This document shows positions 1-8,398 of a stretch of 64,000 nt of DNA, in pieces. Under the pieces are notes generated by a model. It worked only from the letters and a program-made list of their open reading frames with translations, was not told where the DNA came from and did no database searches. Position 1 is the stretch's first letter, and every line of letters starts with the position of its first letter. The stretch is from Listeria seeligeri serovar 1/2b str. SLCC3954. Lineage in GTDB: Bacteria; Bacillota; Bacilli; Lactobacillales; Listeriaceae. The stretch spans positions 744,001-808,000 of the forward strand of contig NC_013891.1 of assembly GCF_000027145.1 (NCBI RefSeq), written 5' to 3'. A program made the translations under genes and the position numbers.

Positions 1-612
1 AAAGCGAGTGATGGTTCTACTGTCACGAGCAATTTCGATTCAGTAGTGGATTTGAACGTGCCGGGTGATTATCGAGTTGAGTTAAATGCAGCTAATGAAG
101 ATAACGCCGCGACACCGATTTATGTTATCGTACATGTGTTTAGTGACCAACAAGAAGAAGGCACCGTGACAGCGCATTATCTTGATGAAAATGGTAAATC
201 ATTAGCAAAAGATGTTCGTTTGGTAGGAGAAGTTGGTTCGGCATATGAAACGAAAGCAGAGAAAATCACTGGTTATACGCTAAAAGAAACGCCAACTAAT
301 GCAAACGGAGAATTTACGAGTGATGCGCAAACGGTTAATTATATCTATGCGCTGAATAAAAAAGATGATGGCGATAAAACACCAGACAATCCGAGTAATC
401 CAAACACCCCAAACAATCCAAACAATCCAAGTGCTCCTGATAAGAAAGATATTGCCGTAATTGTGAATGGTGGTAATAATAGTACAAATGAGGTTGCCAA
501 AGAAAAATCCATCGTGCTACCAAAAACGGGCGATTCAAATCATAGTGCGCCTTTACTGATATTAGGAAGCTTGCTACTTGGAATCGGAATACTAATTAAA
601 CCGAAAAAATAA
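1..612 (+). CDS. LPXTG cell-wall adhesin, C-terminal part (5' end outside window)
   Basis: The reading frame is open from base 1, so only the C-terminus is present. The first ~50 residues are the end of an Ig-like module of the same kind as in the two giant adhesins at 20.5-32.8 kb (note the shared SNFDSVVDL and PGDYRVELNA-type strings). A MucBP-like domain follows (about residues 57-115, from EGTVTAHYLDENGKSL to NYIYAL). Next comes a Pro/Asn-rich wall-spanning stretch, an LPKTG sortase A motif, a hydrophobic segment and a KPKK tail. The protein is expected to be exported and covalently linked to peptidoglycan. MucBP domains are associated with mucin or surface binding. The ligand cannot be told from this fragment, and the apparent ATG at 46 is internal. 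Confidence 0.93.
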   Translation, partial: KASDGSTVTSNFDSVVDLNVPGDYRVELNAANEDNAATPIYVIVHVFSDQQEEGTVTAHYLDENGKSLAKDVRLVGEVGSAYETKAEKITGYTLKETPTNANGEFTSDAQTVNYIYALNKKDDGDKTPDNPSNPNTPNNPNNPSAPDKKDIAVIVNGGNNSTNEVAKEKSIVLPKTGDSNHSAPLLILGSLLLGIGILIKPKK

Positions 613-613
613 C

Positions 614-655
614 AAAAGCCTCACAGACTTGAAAATAAGTTTGTGGGGCTTTTTA
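614..655 (+). terminator. Rho-independent terminator after the LPXTG gene
   Basis: AAAGCCTCACA pairs with the TTTGTGGGGCTTT side of a hairpin directly after the stop codon, followed by a T run. Confidence 0.85.
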
Positions 656-707
656 TTGTTCTCGTTACACTAGCGAAGTTCTAGAGCTAAAAAATCCAAA
701 AAAACTA

Positions 708-736
708 TTGTCCGGACGAATGCTTTGTTGTATAAT
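708..736 (+). promoter_or_regulatory. Sigma-A-type promoter for the regulator-pot operon
   Basis: TTGTCC (708-713) and TATAAT (731-736) are separated by 17 bp. This is the only good promoter seen before the regulator gene and would serve the whole five-gene cluster. Confidence 0.6.
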
Positions 737-749
737 GTATCTTGCTGTA

Positions 750-810
750 AGTAAACTCTATGTTTAATATTAGTAAACTTATCTAACTTGAGGTTTACTA
801 TCACTAAACT
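750..810 (+). promoter_or_regulatory. Cluster of AGTAAACT-like sites, probable operator of the regulator
   Basis: AGTAAACT occurs at 750-757 and 772-779, its inverse GTTTACT at 793-799, and a variant ACTAAACT at 803-810. All lie between the -10 box and the ribosome binding site of the XRE-type regulator gene. Their position suggests autoregulation by blocking transcription; that is inference. Confidence 0.45.
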
Positions 811-829
811 TGAAAGAAAGGAAGCAGAC

Positions 830-1372
830 ATGGAAATTGGCAAACGCATAAAAAATCTTAGGCTTAGTAAGAATTTAACGCAAGAAGAACTAGGGGAGCG
901 GACGGATTTGACAAAAGGTTATATTTCGCAATTAGAGCGAGATTTAAGTTCGCCGTCGATTGAAACCTTGTTTGCTATTTTGGAAGTGCTTGGCTCGACT
1001 CCAAAAGACTTTTTTGATGAAGAAGAACATAATCAAAAAGTCATTTACGGCGAGTTAGAGCATACTTTCTTTGAAGATGAAGAGAAAGGTTACAGAATTA
1101 AGTGGCTCGTTCCAGAATCAAATGAAAAAGAAATGGAACCGGTGCTACTTGAAATAGAAGCAAAAAGTTGTTTCAAAAGCTTTGAGCCATCACTTTCTGA
1201 GACTTTTGGCTATTGTTTGAAAGGTGAAGTTACTGTAATGCTTGGCCGTAATGAATATGTGGCAAAAACGGGAGAAGCAATTTATTTCCATGCTGCAGAC
1301 GAACATCAAATAATCAACCAATCAAGCGAAAAAGCAATACTCATCTTAGTTGCAACAGATTCATATTTATAA
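830..1372 (+). CDS. XRE-family regulator with C-terminal cupin domain (PuuR-like), likely regulator of potABCD
   Basis: A 180-residue protein. Residues ~5-60 form a helix-turn-helix of the XRE/Cro type (GKRIKNLRLSKNLTQEEL then GYISQLER). Residues ~105-178 form a cupin_2 barrel (CLKGEVTVMLG, then DEHQIINQ). This layout is typical of PuuR-type regulators that sense small ligands such as polyamines. I chose the ATG at 830 because AAAGGAAG lies just upstream; an in-frame TTG at 788 falls inside the operator repeats. The stop is 14 bp before potA, so the gene is probably cotranscribed with the transporter and reports on polyamine status. The ligand assignment rests on context. Confidence 0.85.
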   Translation: MEIGKRIKNLRLSKNLTQEELGERTDLTKGYISQLERDLSSPSIETLFAILEVLGSTPKDFFDEEEHNQKVIYGELEHTFFEDEEKGYRIKWLVPESNEKEMEPVLLEIEAKSCFKSFEPSLSETFGYCLKGEVTVMLGRNEYVAKTGEAIYFHAADEHQIINQSSEKAILILVATDSYL

Positions 1373-1386
1373 GGGGGTAAATTATT

Positions 1387-2481
1387 TTGGCAGAAACAAT
1401 CATTCGTTTTGAAAACGTTACGAAACAATTTGACAACGATCCACCAGTGCTGGACAATGTCAGTTTTGAAATAGAAAAAGGGAAGTTTTATACATTACTC
1501 GGGCCTTCTGGTTGTGGGAAAACAACTATTTTACGCTTAATTGCTGGATTTTTAGAAGCATCAGAAGGACAAATTTATCTTGGTGAAAAGGTCATTAATC
1601 AAATTCCGGCTAATAAACGTCCAGTTAATACAGTTTTCCAAGATTATGCGTTATTTCCGCATTTAAATGTATACGAAAATGTCGCTTTTGGACTCAGAAT
1701 TAAGAAATTAAAAAAAGAAGCCATCGAGGAAAAAGTGAAAGAAGCGCTTCGTTTTGTCAATTTAAAAGGGTATGAAAAAAGAGAAATTAGCGAAATGTCT
1801 GGTGGGCAAAAGCAACGTGTGGCCATCGCGCGTGCTATTGTTAATGAGCCAGAAGTTATCTTGTTAGATGAGCCACTTTCGGCGCTGGATTTGAAACTTC
1901 GGACGGAAATGCAATATGAGCTTCGTGATTTGCAAAAACGACTGGGAATTACGTTTATTTTTGTTACACATGATCAAGAAGAAGCACTTGCAATGAGTGA
2001 CGAGATTTTTGTGTTAAACAAAGGAGAAATTCAGCAAAGCGGGACACCCATTGATATTTATGATGAGCCGATTAATAAATTTGTGGCTGATTTTATTGGA
2101 GAATCGAATATTGTTACTGGCAAAATGATTCAGGACTTTGAAGTGGAATTTGTGGAAAGACGCTTTGAATGTGTCGACCAAGGTTTCCGGCCAAATGAAA
2201 CGGTAGAAGTAGTCATTCGCCCAGAAGATTTAGAAATAACTTCCGCTGAGAAAGGGAAGCTCCAAGTGACGGTGGACTGGATGTTGTTCCGCGGTGTGCA
2301 TTATGAAGTAGGATGTATTGATACGGACGGAAATGAGTGGCTTGTTCATACAACGAGAAAAGTTCGTGTCGATGATAAAATTGGCTTAGCGTTTGATCCG
2401 GAGGCAATTCATGTTATGCGTCTTGGGGAAACGGAGGAAGAATTCGATAAGCGGCTTGATAGCTATGATGAGGTGCAGTAA
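1387..2481 (+). CDS. potA: Spermidine/putrescine ABC transporter ATP-binding protein PotA
   Basis: A 364-residue cytoplasmic ATPase that powers polyamine import. Visible motifs are Walker [10 protein letters not shown] (~39-47), the Q-loop in [11 protein letters not shown], the signature [14 protein letters not shown], Walker [13 protein letters not shown] and the switch histidine in FVTHDQEEA. Residues ~240-345 form the TOBE/MOP-like C-terminal domain usual for this class. The start is TTG at 1387, preceded by AAGGGGGT. The stop codon overlaps the potB start by one base, which supports translational coupling in an operon. Confidence 0.95.
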   Translation: MAETIIRFENVTKQFDNDPPVLDNVSFEIEKGKFYTLLGPSGCGKTTILRLIAGFLEASEGQIYLGEKVINQIPANKRPVNTVFQDYALFPHLNVYENVAFGLRIKKLKKEAIEEKVKEALRFVNLKGYEKREISEMSGGQKQRVAIARAIVNEPEVILLDEPLSALDLKLRTEMQYELRDLQKRLGITFIFVTHDQEEALAMSDEIFVLNKGEIQQSGTPIDIYDEPINKFVADFIGESNIVTGKMIQDFEVEFVERRFECVDQGFRPNETVEVVIRPEDLEITSAEKGKLQVTVDWMLFRGVHYEVGCIDTDGNEWLVHTTRKVRVDDKIGLAFDPEAIHVMRLGETEEEFDKRLDSYDEVQ

Positions 2482-3290
2482 TGAATAGACGCACTCGGAC
2501 GGTTTACCTTGTTCCTTATGTACTTTGGATTTTGCTTTTTGTTGTCGCACCGATTTTATTGATTGTTTATTATTCGTTCTTTGATGTCGATGGTAATTTG
2601 ACGGTTGATAATTATATTCATTTCTTCACACCAGTTTATTTGAAAATGACAGCTAGTTCGTTTTGGTATGCTTTTTTGATTACAGTATTTACTTTACTTA
2701 TTTCTTACCCAACGGCATATTTACTAACTAAACTGAAACACAAGCAGCTGTGGTTACTCTTAATTATTTTACCGACTTGGATTAATTTGCTTCTTAAAGC
2801 ATATGCGTTTATTGGGATTTTTGGGACATACGGGGCAGCAAATCAGTTTTTAGAATTGATGGGAATTGGCTCGAAGCAGATTTTATTTACGGATTTTAGT
2901 TTCTTATTTGTATCCACTTATATCTTCATCCCATTTATGATTTTGCCGATTTTTAATGCAATTGAGGAAATTAATCCAACTTTGATACAGGCGTCGCGCG
3001 ATTTAGGCGCATCTAGCTTGACTACGTTTAGACGGGTGATTTTTCCACTGACGGCAGACGGGGTGAAATCTGGTTGTCAGGCCGTATTTATTCCAGCGCT
3101 ATCGTTATTTATGATTACGCGATTAATTGCTGGAAACCGGGTGATTACGCTTGGAACGGCAATTGAAGAGCATTTCCTTGTCACGCAAGACTGGGGAATG
3201 GGTTCAACGATTGGGGTATTTTTAATTATCGCGATGATTTTAATTATGTTCTTAACAGGTTCCAAAAAGAAACGAGGTGTGCGTAAATGA
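2481..3290 (+). CDS. potB: Spermidine/putrescine ABC transporter permease PotB
   Basis: A 269-residue membrane protein with about six transmembrane helices. The cytoplasmic EAA loop that docks on PotA is visible as INPTLIQASRDLGASSLTTF (~residues 165-185). It is a MetI-like fold permease and forms the membrane channel with PotC. It starts on the last base of the potA stop codon and ends overlapping potC by 4 bp. Confidence 0.94.
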   Translation: MNRRTRTVYLVPYVLWILLFVVAPILLIVYYSFFDVDGNLTVDNYIHFFTPVYLKMTASSFWYAFLITVFTLLISYPTAYLLTKLKHKQLWLLLIILPTWINLLLKAYAFIGIFGTYGAANQFLELMGIGSKQILFTDFSFLFVSTYIFIPFMILPIFNAIEEINPTLIQASRDLGASSLTTFRRVIFPLTADGVKSGCQAVFIPALSLFMITRLIAGNRVITLGTAIEEHFLVTQDWGMGSTIGVFLIIAMILIMFLTGSKKKRGVRK

Positions 3291-4093
3291 AGAAAAGTAA
3301 GTGGGGTACGATTTATTTAGTACTAGTTTTTGTGATTTTATACGCACCGATTTTCTATTTGATTTTTTATTCTTTTAATAAAGGTGGAACGATGCATAAT
3401 TTTAGTGGATTCACGCTAGGTTACTACAAAGAAGTTTTTCAAGATACGCGCTTACTAATTATTGTTTTAAATACATTTGTTATTGCGCTACTTTCTTCGG
3501 TGATTGCGACCGTGATTGGAGTATGCGGGGCGCTAGCGATAAAATTTATGCCAAAACCGTTTGCGAAAAATTCGTTACTTAGTTTGAATAATGTATTGAT
3601 TGTTAGTCCGGATGTTATCATTGGTGCGAGTTTCTTGATATTCTTTACGATTTTGGGTGTGAAACTTGGCTTTATTTCTGTGCTGGTTTCTCATATCGCA
3701 TTTAGTATTCCGATTGTAGTATTAATGATTTTACCGAAGCTACAAGAAATGAGTCCGACATTGATGGATGCGGCGCGGGACTTAGGAGCGAGTCAATGGC
3801 AAGTGCTTTCTAAGGTGATTCTTCCTTATATTATGCCCGGTGTTTTAGCTGGTTTCTTTATGGCGCTAACTTATTCACTAGACGATTTTGCGGTCACTTT
3901 TTTCGTAACAGGGAACGGTTTCTCCACATTAGCGGTAGAAATTTATTCTCGGGCTAGACAAGGGATTTCGCTTTCTATCAATGCTTTATCTACGCTTATT
4001 TTCTTATTCACGATTGTTCTCGTAATCGGCTATTATTTCATTAGTAAACGAAACACGACTAAAACGATTCGAACGGGGGCGACGAAAGAATGA
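3287..4093 (+). CDS. potC: Spermidine/putrescine ABC transporter permease PotC
   Basis: A 268-residue MetI-like permease with about six transmembrane segments. The EAA loop is visible (MSPTLMDAARDLGASQWQVL, around residue 155-175), and the Pot-type LDDFAVTFFVTG segment follows. It is translationally coupled on both sides by 4-bp ATGA overlaps with potB and potD. It is the partner of PotB in the transmembrane channel. Confidence 0.94.
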   Translation: MKKSKWGTIYLVLVFVILYAPIFYLIFYSFNKGGTMHNFSGFTLGYYKEVFQDTRLLIIVLNTFVIALLSSVIATVIGVCGALAIKFMPKPFAKNSLLSLNNVLIVSPDVIIGASFLIFFTILGVKLGFISVLVSHIAFSIPIVVLMILPKLQEMSPTLMDAARDLGASQWQVLSKVILPYIMPGVLAGFFMALTYSLDDFAVTFFVTGNGFSTLAVEIYSRARQGISLSINALSTLIFLFTIVLVIGYYFISKRNTTKTIRTGATKE

Positions 4094-5163
4094 AGCAATT
4101 GCTGAAAATTTTTGTGCCTGTTGTTGTCGTTGCACTCCTAATGATGCTACTTGCAACATCAATGAACCGTTCAGAGGGCTATGCTGGGAGTAATACGCTG
4201 ACGATTTACAACTGGGGCGATTACATTGATCCGTCTTTAATTACGAAATTCGAAAAAGAAACGGGCATTAAAGTTATTTACCAGACGTTTGATTCTAATG
4301 AAGCGATGATGACTAAAATTGAACAAGGTGGTACAACATTTGATATCGCGGTACCAAGTGATTATGCGATTAGTAAAATGAAAGAAGAAGATTTACTGAT
4401 TCCGCTTGATCATTCCAAACTACCAAATGAAAAATATTTAGATCCACGTTTTATGGATTTATCGTTTGATGATAATAATAAATATTCGATGCCGTATTTC
4501 TGGGGTACACTCGGAATTATTTATAATAAAGTAATGTTTCCAGATAAGAACTTTGATACTTGGGATGCGTTATTTGACCCTGATTTGAAAAACCAAATTC
4601 TCTTGATTGACGGTGCGCGCGAGGTGATGGGGCTTGGCTTGAACAGCCTCGGTTATTCACTCAATGATACAAACAAAGCGCATTTAATGGAAGCACGTGA
4701 CAAACTTGAAACGATGACACCAAACGTGAAAGCAATTGTTGGCGACGAAATCAAGTTACTCATGGCTGATAATGAAGCAGGCGTTGCGGTAACATTTTCT
4801 GGAGAAGCGGCAGAAATGCTGAGTGAAAATGAAGATTTAGAATATGTTATTCCAAAAGATGGTTCCAACTTGTGGTTTGATAATATGGTAATTCCAAAAA
4901 CAGCGAAAAATGTTGACGGAGCGCACAAATTTATCAACTTCATGTTAAAACCAGAAAATGCCGCAATTAATGCTGAATATGTCGGCTATGCAACCCCAAA
5001 TGAAAAAGCCGTAAAACTTTTGCCAAAAGAAATTTCTAGCGACGAACGTTTTTATCCGAATATGGATGAACTGACGAATTTAGAAGTATATGATAACTTA
5101 GGTAAGCGAATGTTGTCTTATTATAATGAACTTTTTTTAGAGTTTAAGATGTACCGTAAATAA
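4090..5163 (+). CDS. potD: Spermidine/putrescine-binding protein PotD
   Basis: A 357-residue extracellular solute-binding protein that captures polyamines for PotABC. An N-terminal hydrophobic segment (residues ~7-24) is followed by the PotD-type start NTLTIYNWGDYIDP and by TFDIAVPSDYAI, YFWGTLGIIYN and the SGEAAEM-type ligand-pocket regions. The usual Gram-positive lipobox cysteine is absent: the segment ends LLATSMNRSEGYAGS with no Cys. The protein is therefore either held by an uncleaved membrane helix or secreted by signal peptidase I. It is the last gene of the operon and overlaps potC by 4 bp. Confidence 0.94.
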   Translation: MKQLLKIFVPVVVVALLMMLLATSMNRSEGYAGSNTLTIYNWGDYIDPSLITKFEKETGIKVIYQTFDSNEAMMTKIEQGGTTFDIAVPSDYAISKMKEEDLLIPLDHSKLPNEKYLDPRFMDLSFDDNNKYSMPYFWGTLGIIYNKVMFPDKNFDTWDALFDPDLKNQILLIDGAREVMGLGLNSLGYSLNDTNKAHLMEARDKLETMTPNVKAIVGDEIKLLMADNEAGVAVTFSGEAAEMLSENEDLEYVIPKDGSNLWFDNMVIPKTAKNVDGAHKFINFMLKPENAAINAEYVGYATPNEKAVKLLPKEISSDERFYPNMDELTNLEVYDNLGKRMLSYYNELFLEFKMYRK

Positions 5164-5184
5164 AGCCACCAGAGTCTTTCTGCG

Positions 5185-5226
5185 AGTTATTTGCCAAGTT
5201 TAAACACGAACATTAAGCAAATAACT
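5185..5226. repeat. Perfect 10-bp inverted repeat downstream of potD
   Basis: AGTTATTTGC (5185-5194) and GCAAATAACT (5217-5226) are exact inverted copies around a 22-base loop. No T run follows, so it is not a classical terminator. It may stabilise the pot mRNA 3' end or be an operator for the carbonic anhydrase gene. Confidence 0.45.
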
Positions 5227-5292
5227 TGTGGAATAGATCAGCTATCCGCTAAAATAACATTACGCAATTTTTTTTGAAAAGGAGAATTGATT

Positions 5293-5994
5293 ATGACAGT
5301 GGAGAAAGTGAAATGGGGCTACGATGAAAAAACCGGTCCAGATATGTGGGGGCATATTTGTTCAGACTTCGAAATAGCGAATACTGGTAAAGCTCAATCA
5401 CCAGTGAATATTGAGCAGTCCGATGTAGAAAAGATTAAACCATCAACAATGAGAATTTACTATAAAGAAACTGACTATACGATTAAGCGAATTGAACAAT
5501 CCGTACATGTATTTCCACATGATAAAGAGCAAGGGTTACGCTTTAATGGCGAGTATTACCCACTTGTATCATTTCATGCGCACATTCCAGCAGAGCATTT
5601 ACTTGATGGCTATATTTATCCGATTGAATGGCATTTTGTTCATGAAAAAGCAGATGGCACAACGCTTGTAATGAGTGCGTGGATGGAAATCGACAATACG
5701 ACCAATGTGGAATTAAAAGATTTACCGAAGCATTTCCCAGAAGTTTTTGTGGATTTTGAAACAGAACGTGAAATTACGTTAGATGCAAATGAATTCTTGC
5801 CAGAGGAGCGTGTTTTTTATACATACCAAGGTTCACGGACAACACCGCCAACAGTTGAAGGTGTTACGTGGATTGTGTTGAAAAATGCGAAATCACTGAA
5901 ACAAGAAGATTTTACTGAATTAGATAAAGCTATTGGAAATACAAGTCGACCAATTCAAGATTTAAATGGTCGCGAAATTACCTTTTATAATTAA
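5293..5994 (+). CDS. Alpha-class carbonic anhydrase, cytoplasmic
   Basis: A 233-residue zinc enzyme interconverting CO2 and bicarbonate. The three zinc histidines are in FHAHIPAEH (two) and EWHFVH (one), which match the alpha class. QSPVNI near the N-terminus and NGREITFYN at the C-terminus are also family signatures. There is no signal peptide, although many bacterial alpha enzymes are exported, so it probably acts inside the cell. I chose ATG 5293, 7 bp after AGGAG; an in-frame TTG at 5287 is too close to that site. Confidence 0.9.
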   Translation: MTVEKVKWGYDEKTGPDMWGHICSDFEIANTGKAQSPVNIEQSDVEKIKPSTMRIYYKETDYTIKRIEQSVHVFPHDKEQGLRFNGEYYPLVSFHAHIPAEHLLDGYIYPIEWHFVHEKADGTTLVMSAWMEIDNTTNVELKDLPKHFPEVFVDFETEREITLDANEFLPEERVFYTYQGSRTTPPTVEGVTWIVLKNAKSLKQEDFTELDKAIGNTSRPIQDLNGREITFYN

Positions 5995-6062
5995 AAAACT
6001 AGAAAGCCTCGCTCGAATCTTGTATAGTATAAACATAGATTTATGAGTGGAGGCTTATTTTT

Positions 6063-6605
6063 ATGTATGAAAAAGCGCGCAAGATGATGATTGAAGCACA
6101 TAAGGGGCAAGTCCGTAAAATTACCGGCGAGCCTTATTTTTCTCATCCTTTAAATGTGGCACGGATTTTGCGTCGCGCTTGTTTTTCCGAAGATGTGGTT
6201 ATCGCAGGTTTGCTTCATGATGCTGTTGAGGATACTTCGATGACTGACCAAGATATTCGGCAAATCTTTGGTGATGTCGTTGCTGATTTGGTTGCCTCTC
6301 ATACAGAAAATAAAACTTTATCATGGGAAGAACGCAAAGCTCACACAATTGAACAAGTTCGTACAGGTACTTTGGAAGAAAAAGCGCTTATTGTTGCGGA
6401 TAAACTTGATAATTTAAGCTCTGTTAAATATGCTTTAAGTTCTGAAGGGAAGTCAGTTTGGAGCTATTTCAACCGTGGTTATGATCAGCAGAGATGGTAC
6501 AATGAAGGCATCAAAAATAATATGGAATATGGGTTAAATCCTGCTGAAATTCCTGCTTTTTTTGAAGAATATTCGCGTTTAGTTAAGTGGATTTTTAAGA
6601 GGTAA
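6063..6605 (+). CDS. HD-domain protein resembling single-domain (p)ppGpp hydrolases (small alarmone hydrolase)
   Basis: A 180-residue protein made only of an HD phosphohydrolase domain. Its motif order matches the hydrolase half of Rel/SpoT proteins: arginine in GQVRK, SHPLNVARIL, LLHDAVEDT and VADKLDNLSSVK. No synthetase, TGS or ACT domain is present, and the length is that of MESH1/SAH proteins. The likely reaction is removal of pyrophosphate from (p)ppGpp with a bound metal, but other nucleotides are possible. GGAGG precedes the ATG by 8 bp. It appears monocistronic. Confidence 0.75.
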   Translation: MYEKARKMMIEAHKGQVRKITGEPYFSHPLNVARILRRACFSEDVVIAGLLHDAVEDTSMTDQDIRQIFGDVVADLVASHTENKTLSWEERKAHTIEQVRTGTLEEKALIVADKLDNLSSVKYALSSEGKSVWSYFNRGYDQQRWYNEGIKNNMEYGLNPAEIPAFFEEYSRLVKWIFKR

Positions 6606-6701
6606 TTTTTTCGACTTAAATAACTGTTAATTTAGGTATTTATAATCAAAAATTAAAGTTTTTAGAAAATAAGTTTCCTTTTTAGATAAAATAATGTAAA
6701 A

Positions 6702-6718
6702 TGAAAGCGTTATAAACA
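6702..6718 (+). promoter_or_regulatory. Possible catabolite-responsive element (cre) before the ROK kinase
   Basis: ATGAAAGCGTTATAA matches the cre pattern WTGNAANCGNWNNCW except for the penultimate C. It lies ~25 bp before the start codon. Control by CcpA is a guess from this one site. Confidence 0.3.
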
Positions 6719-6740
6719 TACGAGAAAGGAAGTTTTTTGG

Positions 6741-7613
6741 ATGGTTTATGGAGCAATTGAAGCAGGCGGAACAAAATTTGTTGTCGCAATTGGAAAAGAA
6801 TCTGGGGAAATCATTAAACGCGAAAGCTACCCAACAACAGAACCAGCAGAAACAATGAAAGCCGTTATTCAATTTTTTAAACAGTATCAAGATGAATTAA
6901 AAGCGATTGGAATTGGTTCGTTTGGTCCGATTGATATTAGAAAATCTAGTCCTACATACGGCTATATTACACAAACACCAAAACTTGCGTGGCGCAATTA
7001 CGATATTGTTGGTGCAATGAAGAAAGAATTTAATGTGCCAATTGGCTTTACAACAGATGTAAATGCCGCAGCTCTTGGCGAAGTTAGTTTAGGTGCTGCA
7101 GCAGGTTTGTCGAGCTGTATTTATTTAACTATTGGAACTGGGATTGGCGGAGGCGCTGTTGTTTCTGGTAAAATTTTAGAAGGATTTTCTCATCCGGAAA
7201 TGGGGCATATTATGGTGCGCCGTCATAAACTAGATCGTTTTACAGGAAGCTGCCCAAGTCATAGTGATTGCTTAGAAGGCTTAGCTGCTGGTGGAGCGAT
7301 TGAAAAACGTTGGGGTAAAAAAGGTGTGGAACTTGCGGATGATGAAGAAGTTTGGAATTTAGAAGCGCATTATATTGCTCAAGCTTTAATGAATTACACA
7401 CTGATTTTATCACCAGAAAGAATCGTTTTAGGCGGAGGAGTTATGAAGCAACGTCAACTTTTTCCGTTAATTCGTCAAAAATTAAAAGCATTAGTCAATA
7501 ATTATGTGCAGTTACCTGATTTAGAAGAATACATTGTTCCACCAAAACTAGAAGATAATGCTGGAATTACCGGCTGTGTCTTACTTGCTGTGGATGCTTT
7601 GAAATCAAAATAA
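6741..7613 (+). CDS. ROK-family sugar kinase, probable fructokinase
   Basis: A 290-residue cytosolic kinase. The N-terminal phosphate-binding motif is GAIEAGGTKFVVAIG, the central DVNAAALGE and TIGTGIGGG motifs are present, and the ROK zinc site appears as GHIMVRRH with CPSHSDCLEG. This subtype (ScrK/GmuE-like) usually phosphorylates fructose or mannose at C6 with ATP. The exact sugar cannot be read from sequence. AAAGGAAG precedes the ATG. It is monocistronic and closed by its own terminator. Confidence 0.85.
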   Translation: MVYGAIEAGGTKFVVAIGKESGEIIKRESYPTTEPAETMKAVIQFFKQYQDELKAIGIGSFGPIDIRKSSPTYGYITQTPKLAWRNYDIVGAMKKEFNVPIGFTTDVNAAALGEVSLGAAAGLSSCIYLTIGTGIGGGAVVSGKILEGFSHPEMGHIMVRRHKLDRFTGSCPSHSDCLEGLAAGGAIEKRWGKKGVELADDEEVWNLEAHYIAQALMNYTLILSPERIVLGGGVMKQRQLFPLIRQKLKALVNNYVQLPDLEEYIVPPKLEDNAGITGCVLLAVDALKSK

Positions 7614-7621
7614 TTAATTGT

Positions 7622-7653
7622 GAAGAGGGCGCTTTTTGAGTGTCCTCTTTTTT
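7622..7653 (+). terminator. Terminator after the ROK kinase
   Basis: GAAGAGGGCGC pairs with GTGTCCTCTT (with G-U pairs), followed by a T run. Confidence 0.75.
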
Positions 7654-7720
7654 ATTTGGTAAAAGCTGTCTTTTTTTGATATGATTCATTAAAAGTAGAG
7701 GAACAAGGAGAGTAAAAATC

Positions 7721-8398
7721 ATGAAACAAATTCTAGTAGTTGATGATGACAAGCATATTCGCCAACTCGTTGGTCATTATCTCCGGCGTGAGGGGTTTGC
7801 TGTACTCGAGGCAATGGACGGGGAAGCGGCAGAGCAGATTGTCACTAGTCAGCAAGTTCATTTAGCGGTGATTGATTTAATGATGCCAAAAATGGACGGT
7901 TTTGAGCTGTGCCAAAAAATACGTACTAGTTACCCAGAAATCCCCGTTATTATGTTGACAGCAAAAGATGCACTTATAGATAAATCGCGTGGTTTTGAAG
8001 TAGGTACAGATGATTATGTGACAAAACCGTTTGAGCCAGAAGAACTTGTTTTTCGAATTCGTGCGCTATTACGTCGTTCGACTCAAGCAAGCGAAGTGAA
8101 AATCAAAATTGGTCAGCTGACAATTGACCAAAAGAGTTACGGAATAAAAATTGGCAATCGTGAACTGATGATTCCCGTCAAAGAATTTGAGCTACTTTAT
8201 CAATTGGCCAGCTATCCTGGTCGCATTTTTACACGGGAAGAGTTGATTGAGCGCATTTGGAAACGGGATTATGATGGTAGCGACCGGACGATTGATGTTC
8301 ATATTAAGCGGTTGCGTGACCATTTTGATGAAGAAAAAGCGGGTATCCGAATTACTACCGTGCGCGGGGTCGGTTATAAGTTGGAGGAGATCAGATGA
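7721..8398 (+). CDS. hssR: Heme-responsive response regulator HssR
   Basis: A 225-residue OmpR-family regulator. The receiver domain (1-~115) has VVDDD, the phosphoacceptor aspartate in VIDLMMPKMDGF and the lysine in DDYVTKPFE. The C-terminal winged helix runs to FTREELIERIW and DRTIDVHIKRLR. Compared from memory with Staphylococcus aureus HssR it has nearly the same length (224) and close similarity throughout (e.g. PVIMLTAKDAL, GTDDYVTKPFE). It should activate hrtBA when the kinase senses excess heme. It overlaps hssS by 4 bp. Confidence 0.85.
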   Translation: MKQILVVDDDKHIRQLVGHYLRREGFAVLEAMDGEAAEQIVTSQQVHLAVIDLMMPKMDGFELCQKIRTSYPEIPVIMLTAKDALIDKSRGFEVGTDDYVTKPFEPEELVFRIRALLRRSTQASEVKIKIGQLTIDQKSYGIKIGNRELMIPVKEFELLYQLASYPGRIFTREELIERIWKRDYDGSDRTIDVHIKRLRDHFDEEKAGIRITTVRGVGYKLEEIR

